Shown: positions 1-10,302, numbered from the stretch's first letter. The stretch: DNA of 64,000 nt from Neobacillus citreus (GCF_018343545.2 NZ_JAGYPE020000003.1:74910-138909), one strand, 5' to 3'. Made by a program: numbers and translations. Notes: generated by a model from the letters alone, not told the origin.

Positions 1-800
1 TTAATGCTCTGATTGCTTTTGGGATGACATTTGTTATTTTAACAGGGGGAATTGATTTATCCGTAGGGTCGATTCTTGCCTTAGGTAGTGCTTTAACGGC
101 AGGGATGATTGTCTCTGGTTTTGACCCAATCTTAGCGATTATCATCGGCTGTTTACTCGGCGGAATCATGGGAATGGTGAATGGTCTTCTGATTACCAAA
201 GGGAAAATGGCTCCATTTATTGCCACATTGGCAACGATGACGGTTTTTAGAGGACTGACACTTGTCTATACAAAAGGGAATCCCATCACTGGGCTTGGTG
301 ATAATATTTTATTCCAGTTATTTGGCCGAGGTTATTTCTTGGGAATACCTGTTCCAGCTGTAACGATGATCATCATGTTTGTATTATTGTATGTTATTCT
401 CCATAAAACACCATTTGGACGAAAAACATATGCGATTGGCGGCAATGAAAAGGCGGCTATTATTTCCGGTATTAAAGTGTCAAATGTGAAGGTGATGATT
501 TACGGTCTGTCTGGTTTACTGTCTGCCTTAGCAGGGGCCATTTTAACATCACGTTTGAATTCCGCACAGCCAACAGCAGGTACCTCTTATGAACTGGATG
601 CCATTGCTGCGGTCGTATTAGGCGGGACAAGCTTATCCGGCGGTAAGGGCAGAATTTTTGGAACGTTGATTGGTGCCTTAATTATTGGTACGTTAAACAA
701 CGGCTTAAATCTTCTAGGTGTATCTTCATTCTACCAAATGGTAGTAAAAGGGATTGTTATTGCCATCGCTGTATTACTTGACCGGAAGAAGTCAGCATAA
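1..800 (+). CDS. rbsC: Ribose ABC transporter permease (partial, 5' end outside window)
   Basis: This is the membrane-spanning permease of a ribose-type sugar importer; it forms the channel through which the binding protein delivers substrate. The frame is open from base 3 to the left edge, so the true start lies upstream and about 265 residues are visible. The sequence is a series of hydrophobic helices and contains GGIDLSVGSILAL, typical of the BPD_transp_2 family, near its visible start. The substrate-binding protein gene follows after 14 nt, the usual ...rbsC-rbsB order. Ribose specificity is inferred from the family; another pentose or related sugar is possible. Confidence 0.88.
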   Translation, partial: NALIAFGMTFVILTGGIDLSVGSILALGSALTAGMIVSGFDPILAIIIGCLLGGIMGMVNGLLITKGKMAPFIATLATMTVFRGLTLVYTKGNPITGLGDNILFQLFGRGYFLGIPVPAVTMIIMFVLLYVILHKTPFGRKTYAIGGNEKAAIISGIKVSNVKVMIYGLSGLLSALAGAILTSRLNSAQPTAGTSYELDAIAAVVLGGTSLSGGKGRIFGTLIGALIIGTLNNGLNLLGVSSFYQMVVKGIVIAIAVLLDRKKSA

Positions 801-814
801 GGAGCGGATTTTTT

Positions 815-1732
815 ATGAAAAAATTAGCTGTATTACTCATATCACTGTCACTATTGTTAATGGGCGCCTGTTCCATGCAGCCTCCTGAATGGGCAAAGCC
901 GGCGAAAAAAGAGAATTTAAAAGATATTAAGATTGGTTTATCTGTTTCAACCTTAAATAACCCATTCTTCGTTTCATTAAGAGATGGTGTTCAAAAAGAG
1001 GCAAAGGCATTAGGCGTACAAGTAAAAGTAGTTGATGCTCAAAATGACTCTGCCAAACAAATTAATGATGTGGAGGATTTAATTCAGCAGGGTGTGGACC
1101 TTCTGCTAATTAATCCAACTGATTCTGCAGCCATCTCCACAGCCGTCCAATCAGCTAACAACATCGGAATCCCGGTGGTTACGCTGGACCGTTCGGCAGA
1201 AAAAGGGAAAGTGGCAACATTAGTGGCTTCAGATAATATAAAGGGCGGGGAAATGGCAGCAGATTATATTGTCAAGAAGCTTGGGGAAAATGTTCAGGTA
1301 GCTGAACTTGAAGGTGTTCCAGGTGCCTCTGCAACACGGGAAAGGGGAAAAGGATTCCATAATATCGCGGATCAGAAATTAAAGGTAACGGCAAAACAAG
1401 CTGCTGATTTCGACCGTACCAAAGGATTAACCGTTATGGAGAACTTGCTTCAAGCAAACCCTGATATTAAGGCCGTTTTTGCTCATAATGATGAAATGGC
1501 ACTAGGGGCTATTGAAGCAATCAACAGTTCTGGTAAAGACATCATGGTCATTGGTTTTGATGGTAACGACGATGCCCTAAATGCAATCAAAGCAGGGAAA
1601 ATGGAAGCAACCGTTGCGCAGCAGCCAGATTTAATCGGAAAGCTTGCAATCGATGCCGGCATAGACGTACTCAAAGGAAAGAAAGTTCCTAAAAACATCC
1701 CTGCACCACTCAAGCTAGTCGTAAAAGAATAA
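815..1732 (+). CDS. rbsB: Ribose ABC transporter substrate-binding lipoprotein
   Basis: This 305-aa protein is the extracellular sugar-binding component of the importer. A lipoprotein signal peptide ends in LLMGAC, placing the lipidated cysteine at residue 19, so it should be anchored to the outer face of the membrane. The rest is a periplasmic-binding-protein type 1 fold (Peripla_BP_4), including GLSVSTLNNPFF near residue 42. An AAGGAG ribosome site overlaps the end of rbsC and precedes ATG. A GC-rich hairpin follows, so it is probably the last gene of the ribose operon. Confidence 0.9.
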   Translation: MKKLAVLLISLSLLLMGACSMQPPEWAKPAKKENLKDIKIGLSVSTLNNPFFVSLRDGVQKEAKALGVQVKVVDAQNDSAKQINDVEDLIQQGVDLLLINPTDSAAISTAVQSANNIGIPVVTLDRSAEKGKVATLVASDNIKGGEMAADYIVKKLGENVQVAELEGVPGASATRERGKGFHNIADQKLKVTAKQAADFDRTKGLTVMENLLQANPDIKAVFAHNDEMALGAIEAINSSGKDIMVIGFDGNDDALNAIKAGKMEATVAQQPDLIGKLAIDAGIDVLKGKKVPKNIPAPLKLVVKE

Positions 1733-1742
1733 GCAAAATTAA

Positions 1743-1769
1743 GGCACGGGGGGTGGTCCCCGTGCCTTT
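1743..1769 (+). terminator. Probable rho-independent terminator after rbsB
   Basis: A 9-bp perfect stem, GGCACGGGG (1743-1751) with CCCCGTGCC (1758-1766), is followed by only TTT. It resembles a collapsed copy of the dispersed GGGGACGGTTCT palindrome, which has the same outer arms. Confidence 0.6.
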
Positions 1770-1796
1770 GAAGCATGGGGACGGTTCTCGTGCTTC
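1770..1796. repeat. Short copy of the GGGGACGGTTCT palindrome
   Basis: The outer words GAAGCA...TGCTTC flank GGGGACGGTTCTCG. Only one arm of the long hairpin is present. It sits directly behind the rbsB terminator. Confidence 0.6.
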
Positions 1797-1833
1797 AAAG
1801 ATTGGTAGAATGGTGAAGCAGCGGGGTACGGTT

Positions 1834-2040
1834 CGAGACCACTGAAAAAACTCTTTAGTTCACCTTATTAAGGACAAAACTACCCCGGCTTGGGGTGAAA
1901 ATGTCTTTAATAAAGCATCTATTTTTCCTGTGAGCGCAAGAAAAGTGAGGCACAAGTAAAATATAAGCCACCTATTTTGCCTGTGATCCGTAGTAAAGTA
2001 GTAATTCAGCTTCTAAAGGGATTATTTTTCAGCGGCGTCG
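1834..2040. mobile_element. 207-bp MITE-like element with IS1182-type ends
   Basis: The left end CGAGACCACTGAAAAA (1834-1849) is identical to the left end of the complete IS at 8424. The right end TTTTTCAGCGGCGTCG (2025-2040) is its inverted match with two mismatches. The element is flanked by TACGGTT (1827-1833) and GACGGTT (2041-2047), a 7-bp duplication with one change, and the surrounding words are those of the dispersed palindrome. The interior has no long ORF and no obvious similarity to the transposase gene, so it looks like a non-autonomous element moved in trans. Apart from this element, the 1797-2160 gap holds no gene. Confidence 0.7.
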
Positions 2041-2128
2041 GACGGTTCTCGACCTTCAAAGATTACTAATTTGGGAATAGATTACGATCTTTAGGATTAG
2101 GAGAAAATTTTATTTGCACCACGAAAAG

Positions 2129-2160
2129 AAAAAAAGGACCCCCACCAGAAGGAAGGGGAT
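2129..2160 (-). terminator. Weak terminator of the AraC-type gene
   Basis: On the minus strand a 6-bp stem (ATCCCC with GGGGGT, one wobble pair) is followed by CC and seven T. It begins directly after the stop codon of the regulator. Confidence 0.4.
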
Positions 2161-3078
2161 TCATAGGTTTATCGTTTTGTCATGGTGATCTCTCAACCGC
2201 TTTACATCTTCTTTAGGTGGTAAACCAAACATGCGTGAATATTCACGGCTGAATTGTGAGGGGCTTTCATAGCCAACCCGGAATGCAACATCTGCTGCGT
2301 CCGCTGATTCGGATAATAACAAACTCCGAGCCTCTTGAAGCCTCAGTTGTTTTTGGAATTGAATCGGGCTCATTGCTGTTACCTCTTTAAAATGCCGATG
2401 TAGTGAAGAAACACTCATATTTGCTAGTTCCGCAAGTTCCTCAATTTTAAAAGACTTTTCATAGTTATTCATGATATGTTCAATCACGTCACTGATTTGA
2501 TTGGTGGAACTTCCTTCGATGGCTATTTGTTTTAGCATTCCTCCATGTTCTCCTCGCAGCACTCTATAGATGATTTCTTTCCTAATTAAAGGAGCAAGTA
2601 CCGGGATATCCTTTGGATGATCTAGGAGTCGAGCTAATCTGGTTACCGCGTCTAACAGAGATGGCTCTATTTTACTTACATACAAACCTCGTCTAGCATT
2701 TTCCTTCTTATCAACTCCCATTTGGAATTCTCGTAACACCTCTAGTATTTCACTCGGAGTAAATTCAAGTTTTAGTGCCAGATAAGGGACTTCGCAAGAG
2801 GCTTCCGTAACTTGTCCGGTAATTGGCAGGTTAACGGATGCGACAAGGTAATCAGCAGGCCCGTACTGAAAACGTTCCTGTGACAACAAAACTTCCTTCA
2901 TCCCTTGAACAATAATGCATACGGAAGGCTTGTAAACTCCGTAGTTTGGGCCAGTTTCATCAGAGTAACGCGAGAAAAATAAAGTCGGTATAGCAGTCAT
3001 TTGAGTACCGTCCCGTCCTGTGCGACCCTCTATGATTTTTGTGAGCTCAACTCTTTGTCTATATAATTGTTCAAACAT
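2161..3078 (-). CDS. AraC family transcriptional regulator
   Basis: This 305-aa regulator has an AraC_N-type sensor half (about residues 15-170) and two C-terminal helix-turn-helix motifs of the HTH_18 kind (about 195-295, including FQKQLRLQEAR). The ATG at 3078 is chosen over the upstream ATG at 3117 because AAAGGAG lies just before it. It is transcribed divergently from two aldo/keto reductases across a 198-bp gap, so it probably controls them. The pairing resembles enterobacterial YqhC with yqhD-dkgA, where an AraC_N regulator senses reactive aldehydes; a similar signal here is an inference. Confidence 0.82.
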   Translation of the reverse strand: MFEQLYRQRVELTKIIEGRTGRDGTQMTAIPTLFFSRYSDETGPNYGVYKPSVCIIVQGMKEVLLSQERFQYGPADYLVASVNLPITGQVTEASCEVPYLALKLEFTPSEILEVLREFQMGVDKKENARRGLYVSKIEPSLLDAVTRLARLLDHPKDIPVLAPLIRKEIIYRVLRGEHGGMLKQIAIEGSSTNQISDVIEHIMNNYEKSFKIEELAELANMSVSSLHRHFKEVTAMSPIQFQKQLRLQEARSLLLSESADAADVAFRVGYESPSQFSREYSRMFGLPPKEDVKRLRDHHDKTINL

Positions 3079-3273
3079 AGAATTCTCCTTTACTTTCCTC
3101 ATCCATGATGGTCCCATTATAAAGCTAATTTACGTTCTGCGTAAATGGTTGTGAGAGGATTATGCAATCATTTGACATGATTGTGATACCAGGCGTGATT
3201 TCATTTGTTACATAATGAGGATGCGGGTTAAAAGACATTAATTTATCTTTTTGCAAAAAAGAAAGGAAGATAA

Positions 3274-5132
<1,859 letters not shown>

Positions 5133-5140
5133 TGTTAACT

Positions 5141-5192
5141 AGCCTATACATTTAAAGAATTAAGATAAATCTTATATGTATAGGCTTATTTT
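5141..5192 (+). terminator. Rho-independent terminator of the reductase operon
   Basis: An 11-bp perfect stem, AGCCTATACAT (5141-5151) with ATGTATAGGCT (5176-5186), is followed by TATTTTTA. Confidence 0.8.
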
Positions 5193-5218
5193 TATTCTAT
5201 GTAAGTTAACTATAAACT

Positions 5219-5356
5219 CTATAATTTATGGTTTTTCCTTTTCTCTTTTTCTTTTTCTAAAAAAATCTTAAAATCGTCTTTAGTAATATTAGATTCCATT
5301 GCTTCTTTTACTAACTCAATCCATTCTTTAGGCAAATCAGACTCGTTTTTTTTCAT
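5219..5356 (-). CDS. SinI-like anti-repressor peptide (45 aa)
   Basis: The 45-aa product is mostly one amphipathic SinI domain (LPKEWIELVKEAMESNIT, then DDFKIFLEKEK), the dimerisation helix by which SinI sequesters the biofilm/motility regulator SinR in Bacillus. The ATG at 5356 (MKKNESD...) is preferred to 5404 because TTGGAGTGG lies 5-12 nt upstream of it. The C-terminus is very lysine/glutamate rich. No SinR homologue is adjacent, so it is an orphan whose partner must be encoded elsewhere. The family assignment is fairly secure; the regulatory target is not. Confidence 0.75.
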   Translation of the reverse strand: MKKNESDLPKEWIELVKEAMESNITKDDFKIFLEKEKEKRKNHKL

Positions 5357-5661
5357 ATTTACCACTCCAATTAAAACAGATTTTTTGAAAATTAGAGGAT
5401 GCATTCGAGATTTATACTAATCTTAATATAATTTTCGAAACATACCGGTTTATTTTTGTGGTATATAAAAGAATGAAAAATAAATGAAAAATACGTAATA
5501 TGTAATTAATGTGGCTCTCAGATTTTGGAATTAATGTACTTAAACAAACAGGGGATTAAAGAGGATCGGGACATCCCAAATCCTCCTCAGTTATTCAAAA
5601 AGTTTTCTTTTAACACATTTCTAAAAATGGATCCGTAGGCACCTTCAGTTGATGACTAGCC
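5357..5661. other. Intergenic stretch, no gene seen
   Basis: AT-rich DNA without a credible ORF. An imperfect hairpin (GAGGAT, then GGG/CCC, then ATCCTC) lies near 5560-5592 without a T tract. Confidence 0.4.
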
Positions 5662-5820
5662 TTAAACTTCCTCCTCGCGCTCCGTGACTACTTTTTCATC
5701 GCCACATCGGTTACATACAAACCAAGTAGCAATATACCCCCATCCATCGGGTCTCTGATTTGTTTCTTCATAAACGTGACCTTTTAATTTACAGTTGATT
5801 TTCGCTAAAATACCCATCAT
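5662..5820 (-). CDS. Small cysteine-containing hypothetical protein (52 aa)
   Basis: A short ORF preceded by a perfect AAGGAGG and starting with two adjacent ATG codons (5820 or 5817). The product has C10, H15 and a CNRC pair (C36, C39), a plausible zinc-binding set, followed by an acidic tail (TEREEEV). The mix of YEETNQRPDGWGYIATW between the ligands is not a family I can name. The strong ribosome site and the spaced cysteines argue that it is real. It is transcribed in the same direction as the SinI-like gene, about 300 bp upstream of it. Confidence 0.65.
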   Translation of the reverse strand: MMGILAKINCKLKGHVYEETNQRPDGWGYIATWFVCNRCGDEKVVTEREEEV

Positions 5821-6153
5821 AAAAACCTCCTTCAATTAAAAGTTGATTTTTTTCTTTTTTTTATCTCTATGCAGCAATGCTTGTCATCGTTGTTTTAAGT
5901 TTTCATGACTATCATTACAAAGAATTAAATGATCTGGACTGGGTCGATTTTCTTCACAGACAACACATAACAAATTGACTTCCTCAATGCTCGACCAGAA
6001 GATGGGATAGACTGGAGAATAAAGAATATCAACTAAATAACGGTGCAGTTTAATAAAGAAGTAACTATAATTAGAAATAAATGCTGCCAATATTGAAAAA
6101 TAAAAATGTTAACTGTAGAAACAATATCTAAATGATTAAAGGGAGGAAGAGGT
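5821..6153. other. Intergenic stretch
   Basis: Contains the leader of the reductase gene at 6154 and, on the minus strand, a 68-codon ORF (5884-6090) with CVVC but no ribosome site, which I do not accept as a gene. Nothing else stands out. Confidence 0.4.
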
Positions 6154-6723
6154 ATGTCTAATAACGTAAGACAAAGAAAAATAATTTTAGATTTAGCTGT
6201 TACATTAGATGGTTTAATTGAAGGAAAAAATGGGGAAATTGATTGGTGCATCATGGATTCAGAGATGGGATTTATTGATTTCTTACATCAAATTGATACA
6301 ATTCTGTATGGAAGAAAAAGCTACGATTTATGGGGACAATTTACTCCAACTATTGAAGATTCTGATGCCGATAAAGAAATTTGGGAGTTAGTTCATAGTA
6401 AAGAAAAATACGTGTTTTCCAGAACGCAAAAAGAGGCTGGTAATAAAGCTATCTTCATCAACGATCATATTCAAGAAGAAGTTAATAAATTAAAGAATAA
6501 GCCTGGCAAAGACATCTGGTTATATGGCGGGGCAAGTCTTATTACAACTTTTATTAATTTAGGGCTTGTAGATGAATTTAGATTATCGGTTCACCCTGTT
6601 ATTCTTGGAGAAGGAAGAGCGTTGTTTATTGATATTAAACAGAGGTTGAATTTAAAACTGGTTGATACAAGAACGTTTTCCTCTGGTGTTGTGCAACTCA
6701 TCTATCAATTGAATAGGAATTAA
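6154..6723 (+). CDS. DHFR/RibD C-terminal-like reductase
   Basis: This 189-aa protein belongs to the RibD_C/dihydrofolate-reductase-like family represented by B. subtilis YyaP/YwjB. Features are the N-terminal LDLAVTLDGLIEG, the YGRKSYDLW segment near residue 50, the nucleotide-binding KDIWLYGGASLI near residue 120 and the C-terminal PVILGEGRALF. It is preceded by GGGAGG. Members bind NAD(P)H but most have no known substrate, and this one probably does not replace true DHFR. A decayed second copy of the same gene is present at 42453-42790. Confidence 0.82.
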   Translation: MSNNVRQRKIILDLAVTLDGLIEGKNGEIDWCIMDSEMGFIDFLHQIDTILYGRKSYDLWGQFTPTIEDSDADKEIWELVHSKEKYVFSRTQKEAGNKAIFINDHIQEEVNKLKNKPGKDIWLYGGASLITTFINLGLVDEFRLSVHPVILGEGRALFIDIKQRLNLKLVDTRTFSSGVVQLIYQLNRN

Positions 6724-7069
6724 TCCTATTCAACATACTTACCAGCTGGACAAATTCTCGTGGAATCCGATTGCAATCAAAGCTGTGATCTAGCTGGTAA
6801 ACACACAAGGATGGACCTATTCCCTCAGTAACGGGTGCAAAGGTCCTGTAATTGAAGAAGCTTTATTAATATTTTTCTGAAAATCATAAATCCCTACTAG
6901 ACTCAAAGTTACAAGGTTGCGTTTGAATTTAGTTTACATATAAACATTTTAATACTATAATGTTTATAGATAAACTTTCTCAGCTTCTTTAGATAAAAAT
7001 ATCTTACACAACAAAGACTTATGGTTGATAGAGGTTCGATTCAAATACGTTAGCTAGAAGGGGTTTTAA
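6724..7069. other. Intergenic region upstream of the MarR gene
   Basis: Holds a long inverted pair TTACCAGCT...AGCTGGTAA (about 6739-6800) of unknown role, then the operator-like repeat at 6931-6976. No credible ORF. Confidence 0.4.
6931..6976. promoter_or_regulatory. Operator-like inverted repeat before the MarR gene
   Basis: AGTTTACATATAAACATT (6931-6948) is an inverted match, 16 of 18 bases, to AATGTTTATAGATAAACT (6959-6976). Each arm is itself partly palindromic (GTTTA...TAAAC), as expected for two stacked MarR dimer sites. It lies 94 nt upstream of the marR-type start, so autoregulation is likely. Confidence 0.6.
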
Positions 7070-7516
7070 ATGGACAGTTATAATAATATTTTCAATCTTA
7101 CCCATATGATTCAACAGATAACCAATGAAAATATTGTTCGTTTTACAAATGAATTTTCTTATCCCATTGGTATATCAACAATTGTTGTTTTAGCTGAAAT
7201 AGAAGCTAGAGGACCTTTAAAACAAATTGATTTAACCGAAGCACTAGGATATTCGAAAAGTACGATCACGAATATGGCAGAAAAACTTGTTAAGCTTGAT
7301 TTAATAGAAAGGACTTACGATAAAGGTGATCGAAGGACGGTTTATCTAAGAATCACAAATAAAGGAATCGAAGCTCGAAAAGAAGCTGAAGCTATCGGAG
7401 AAAAAATTCATACGGAATTATTTAGTATTCTTTCTGAGGAAGAACTTACAAATTACATTGAAATTCAAAAAAAATTATTAGCTAATATCTCTGATAATAA
7501 AAAGTTGTCATTTTAG
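7070..7516 (+). CDS. MarR family transcriptional regulator
   Basis: This 148-aa winged-helix regulator has the MarR core: LKQIDLTEALGYSKSTITNM as the recognition helix (about residues 47-66), followed by the wing DKGDRRTVYLRIT (about 85-97) and a long C-terminal dimerisation helix. AGAAGGGG lies 7 nt before ATG. The SDR dehydrogenase gene follows on the same strand after 96 nt with its own ribosome site, and is the obvious candidate target. MarR proteins usually repress and are released by small phenolic or lipophilic ligands; the ligand here is unknown. Confidence 0.85.
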   Translation: MDSYNNIFNLTHMIQQITNENIVRFTNEFSYPIGISTIVVLAEIEARGPLKQIDLTEALGYSKSTITNMAEKLVKLDLIERTYDKGDRRTVYLRITNKGIEARKEAEAIGEKIHTELFSILSEEELTNYIEIQKKLLANISDNKKLSF

Positions 7517-7612
7517 TCTCTAATCATCAATTTTATGACAATCTAAATACTTAAAGTACTTTGCACATAGCAAATATATACAAAAATATAGTAATGGAAA
7601 AGGAGAATTTTT

Positions 7613-8347
7613 ATGGCTCGTTTAGAAGGAAAAGTTGCAATTATCACTGGTGCTGCACAAGGTATGGGTGCAGCTCACGCTAGACGCTTTGTTGAGGAAG
7701 GCGCAAAAGTTGTATTAACTGACCTAAATGAAGAAAAAGGCAGCCAGTTCGCAAGTGAATTAGGTGAAAATGCATTGTTTTTAAAACAAAATGTTACGAG
7801 TGCTGAAGATTGGGCCAATGTTGTTGCTAAGGCAGAAGAAAAATTTGGACCAGTCAATATCTTAGTAAACAACGCTGGTATTACAATGGCGAAATCAATT
7901 CTAGAAACTACAGAAGAAGAATACCGTCGCATCGTGGATATTAACCAAGTTTCAGTATTCTTAGGAATGAAAACAGTTATTCCATCCATGCAAAAAGCAG
8001 GCGGTGGGTCTATTGTGAACATATCTTCCATCAATGGTATTGTTGGCGGTGCTGTTGGTTATACAGATACAAAATTCGCTGTTCGCGGCATGACAAAAGC
8101 AGCTGCGGTGGAATGTTCACACTATGGCATCCGCGTGAATTCTGTACATCCAGGTGTGATTGCAACTCCTATGGTCGTGCAAGAAGATACAAAAGCGGCG
8201 GTAGAGGAATTCGCAAAACATATTCCATTAAAACGAGTTGCGCAGCCTGAAGAAGTAACAAACCTAGTTCTTTACTTAGCTTCTGATGAATCAAGCTACT
8301 CAACTGGTGCCGAATTTATTGTTGATGGCGGAATCACTGCAATGTAA
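7613..8347 (+). CDS. SDR family NAD(P)-dependent oxidoreductase
   Basis: This 244-aa classical short-chain dehydrogenase has the Rossmann motif TGAAQGMG (12-19), NNAG (86-89) and the catalytic set N111, S138/S139, Y150 and K154 (YTDTK instead of the usual YxASK). The C-terminal VDGGITAM is typical. By overall sequence it is closest to the 3-oxoacyl-ACP reductase / 3-alpha(20-beta)-hydroxysteroid dehydrogenase-like group, but substrate cannot be read from sequence. AAAGGAG precedes ATG; a terminator follows. It is probably regulated by the MarR-type gene upstream. Confidence 0.85.
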   Translation: MARLEGKVAIITGAAQGMGAAHARRFVEEGAKVVLTDLNEEKGSQFASELGENALFLKQNVTSAEDWANVVAKAEEKFGPVNILVNNAGITMAKSILETTEEEYRRIVDINQVSVFLGMKTVIPSMQKAGGGSIVNISSINGIVGGAVGYTDTKFAVRGMTKAAAVECSHYGIRVNSVHPGVIATPMVVQEDTKAAVEEFAKHIPLKRVAQPEEVTNLVLYLASDESSYSTGAEFIVDGGITAM

Positions 8348-8370
8348 GGTAAGATTGTGAAACTAACTAG

Positions 8371-8403
8371 GGCGTTGATCCATAAAGGATTAGCGCCTTT
8401 TTT
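8371..8403 (+). terminator. Rho-independent terminator after the SDR gene
   Basis: An 11-bp stem (GGCGTTGATCC with GGATTAGCGCC, two G-T pairs) has a 5-nt loop and six T. Confidence 0.85.
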
Positions 8404-8408
8404 CATGA

Positions 8409-8423
8409 GGCACGGGGACGGTT
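8409..8423. repeat. Left half of the palindrome copy split by the IS
   Basis: GGCACGGGGACGGTT up to the left IS end; the other half is at 10164-10181. Confidence 0.7.
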
Positions 8424-10163
8424 CGAGACCACTGAAAAAGTCGACTTTTTTTAACATAGTAAGGCTGGCCATGCAATCTACTGCGGAAAACAGATGGGGA
8501 ATATCCAATATTTTCAATAAATAGACATTAAGGTTTAATAATTAGGGGTTTTGAGGAGTTTTAAGAGGGTAGGATGTTTCCTATCCTCTTTAAATTTACC
8601 GCTAATGCGGTTAATTTCGCTTGTTTGGACATGCTTTTTAGACCGTACCCTTTGGCACGATCTAGCCCGTGGAAATTTTTCATTTCCCCATTCTTCCATT
8701 CTTGGCAAGCCCGTTTTTTGTAGTTCTCTCGGAACTCCTCTGTTTTTTGTTTTTGGCTATACTCATAGAGTTCTGGGGTGTTGATTCCGACTTCTAAGAC
8801 TCTTCTTACAGTCGTTCCCTTTATACATTCTTCTCTAAAGGGGCAGGTCCTACATTTTTCCTTTTCAAAATAATATTTATAGGATTCCCGGCCACGCTTA
8901 TCTTTTTTGTATTTTTTCCCTTCTGTTCTATTTCCTTGCGCACAAAACCATTCATCAGAATCTTTATTGTAGCTAAATAATTCTTCGTCAACCCTATAGG
9001 CCATAGGGTTGACGGGTATGTAGGCTGTGGCGTCTAATTCTTTTATTTTATCTAAAATAGGCTTCTTAAAGTATGCTCGGTCTCCGAATACTTCCTTAAT
9101 TGAGATTCCACTTTTCTTGGTTAGCTCGATAAGTTCATCAAACTGAGTTCCATCTACATAAGCACCATTATTAACTCTTACAGCTGTTATAATAAAATCT
9201 TCTGTTGTAATCGCATATTCCGTTTTATACCCAAAGAAAGTCTGGGTTTTACTTTTGTGGCTCACCCGGGCCTCTTGGTCAACGATTGAGCGAACGCCTT
9301 TCTGCTCTATAAATTTAGGGTCACTTATGATTTCTTTTGCCATTTCAAGTACTTCGTTTACTTTAGGGTTCTTCTCAACTTCAACCTGTTCTTCCACCTG
9401 GGAGATCGTCTCTTCCAGAAAGGATTTCATCGTTTCTTTAGCCTCTTTGTGATCTTCAATTTCTTTGTATTCAGGGATATCTTGATTGATGGATTCAGGT
9501 ACCTCACCGGTTTCTTCTTTTATAGTTTTGAAGATTTTTTTAGCCAGCTGCTTCATCACTCTTTCGGGTGTTGCCTTAAATGTGTTCGCCTCGGTATGGG
9601 TAGTATCGACACTGACTCCAGTTCCTTTTACAATCCCTTTTTCCACACATTGTTTCACAACCTCTGTAAGGAATTCATCCAGTGTTCCATCTTCTAATTT
9701 ATGCACTCTGAATTTGGCTAATAAACTTGGATGGGGCATTTCTTCATCCGGATTGATGTCTAGAAAATACATAAAGGCAAGATTCAAGGAAGCATCTTCA
9801 ATAACTCTTTGATCCGATAAATTGTAAAATTTCTGTAGTAATAAAAGTTTAACCATTAGTTCAGGTTCTTTAGCAGGTCTTCCATAATACTTACAATAAG
9901 AATCCTTTAGGTGTTCATTAATAAAACTAAAATCAACGGCATTATTAATCTTTCTGAGCATATGATTATTTGGAATTTTATCGTATAATAATGAATAGAT
10001 GCTTAATTGCATATTTTTGTCTTTAAGCACGGAAAATCCCCCTCTTGGTTATGGTTTCTCGACAATTCCATTATACCAAATTGGGGGATTTTTCTATTTA
10101 TTTAAGTTATAATCCTAAAAAATTCACATTCCAATTATTTGGAAGTGTTTTTCAGTGGTCTCG
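8424..10163. mobile_element. IS1182-family insertion sequence, 1740 bp, inserted in a palindrome copy
   Basis: The ends CGAGACCACTGAAAAA (8424-8439) and TTTTTCAGTGGTCTCG (10148-10163) are perfect 16-bp inverted repeats. GACGGTT is duplicated on both sides (8417-8423 and 10164-10170). Joining the flanks across one GACGGTT restores GGCACGGGGACGGTTC plus TCGTGCTTC, i.e. a copy of the dispersed palindrome. The single transposase ORF on the minus strand is intact, so the element may be active. Confidence 0.9.
8561..10030 (-). CDS. IS1182-family DDE transposase
   Basis: This 489-aa transposase carries the N-terminal DUF772-type domain (YGRPAKEPELMVKLLLLQKF, about residues 49-68) and the IS4-like DDE catalytic region with DTTHTEAN (first Asp, about residue 143), VFGDRAYF (second Asp, about 315) and a Cys-rich stretch CRTCPFREEC near residue 400 typical of the family. 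The length fits a full-length enzyme and there is no frameshift. It fills most of the IS, reading inward from the right inverted repeat. The last residues lie about 120 bp inside the left end. Confidence 0.9.
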   Translation of the reverse strand: MLKDKNMQLSIYSLLYDKIPNNHMLRKINNAVDFSFINEHLKDSYCKYYGRPAKEPELMVKLLLLQKFYNLSDQRVIEDASLNLAFMYFLDINPDEEMPHPSLLAKFRVHKLEDGTLDEFLTEVVKQCVEKGIVKGTGVSVDTTHTEANTFKATPERVMKQLAKKIFKTIKEETGEVPESINQDIPEYKEIEDHKEAKETMKSFLEETISQVEEQVEVEKNPKVNEVLEMAKEIISDPKFIEQKGVRSIVDQEARVSHKSKTQTFFGYKTEYAITTEDFIITAVRVNNGAYVDGTQFDELIELTKKSGISIKEVFGDRAYFKKPILDKIKELDATAYIPVNPMAYRVDEELFSYNKDSDEWFCAQGNRTEGKKYKKDKRGRESYKYYFEKEKCRTCPFREECIKGTTVRRVLEVGINTPELYEYSQKQKTEEFRENYKKRACQEWKNGEMKNFHGLDRAKGYGLKSMSKQAKLTALAVNLKRIGNILPS

Positions 10164-10181
10164 GACGGTTCTCGTGCTTCA
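10164..10181. repeat. Right half of the palindrome copy split by the IS
   Basis: GACGGTTCTCGTGCTTC follows the right IS end and begins with the 7-bp target duplication. Confidence 0.7.
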
Positions 10182-10302
10182 ATGATAACAGGCTTGGGAT
10201 TAACGACCACGATTTGTGCAAGGAGGACACTTCGAGGGGGTGACAATTTCTGGACCACCATGGTCATTGACGGCTAATGCAAGGTTGTATTCCTTTCCGG
10301 TC

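Noticed and set aside
5884..6090. 68-codon minus-strand ORF with a CVVC motif
   Set aside because: No ribosome site or conserved pattern; a single CxxC is not enough.
6739..6800. Riboswitch or structured RNA at the TTACCAGCT...AGCTGGTAA pair
   Set aside because: Only one outer stem pairs, no known consensus, and it is not directly in front of a coding start.
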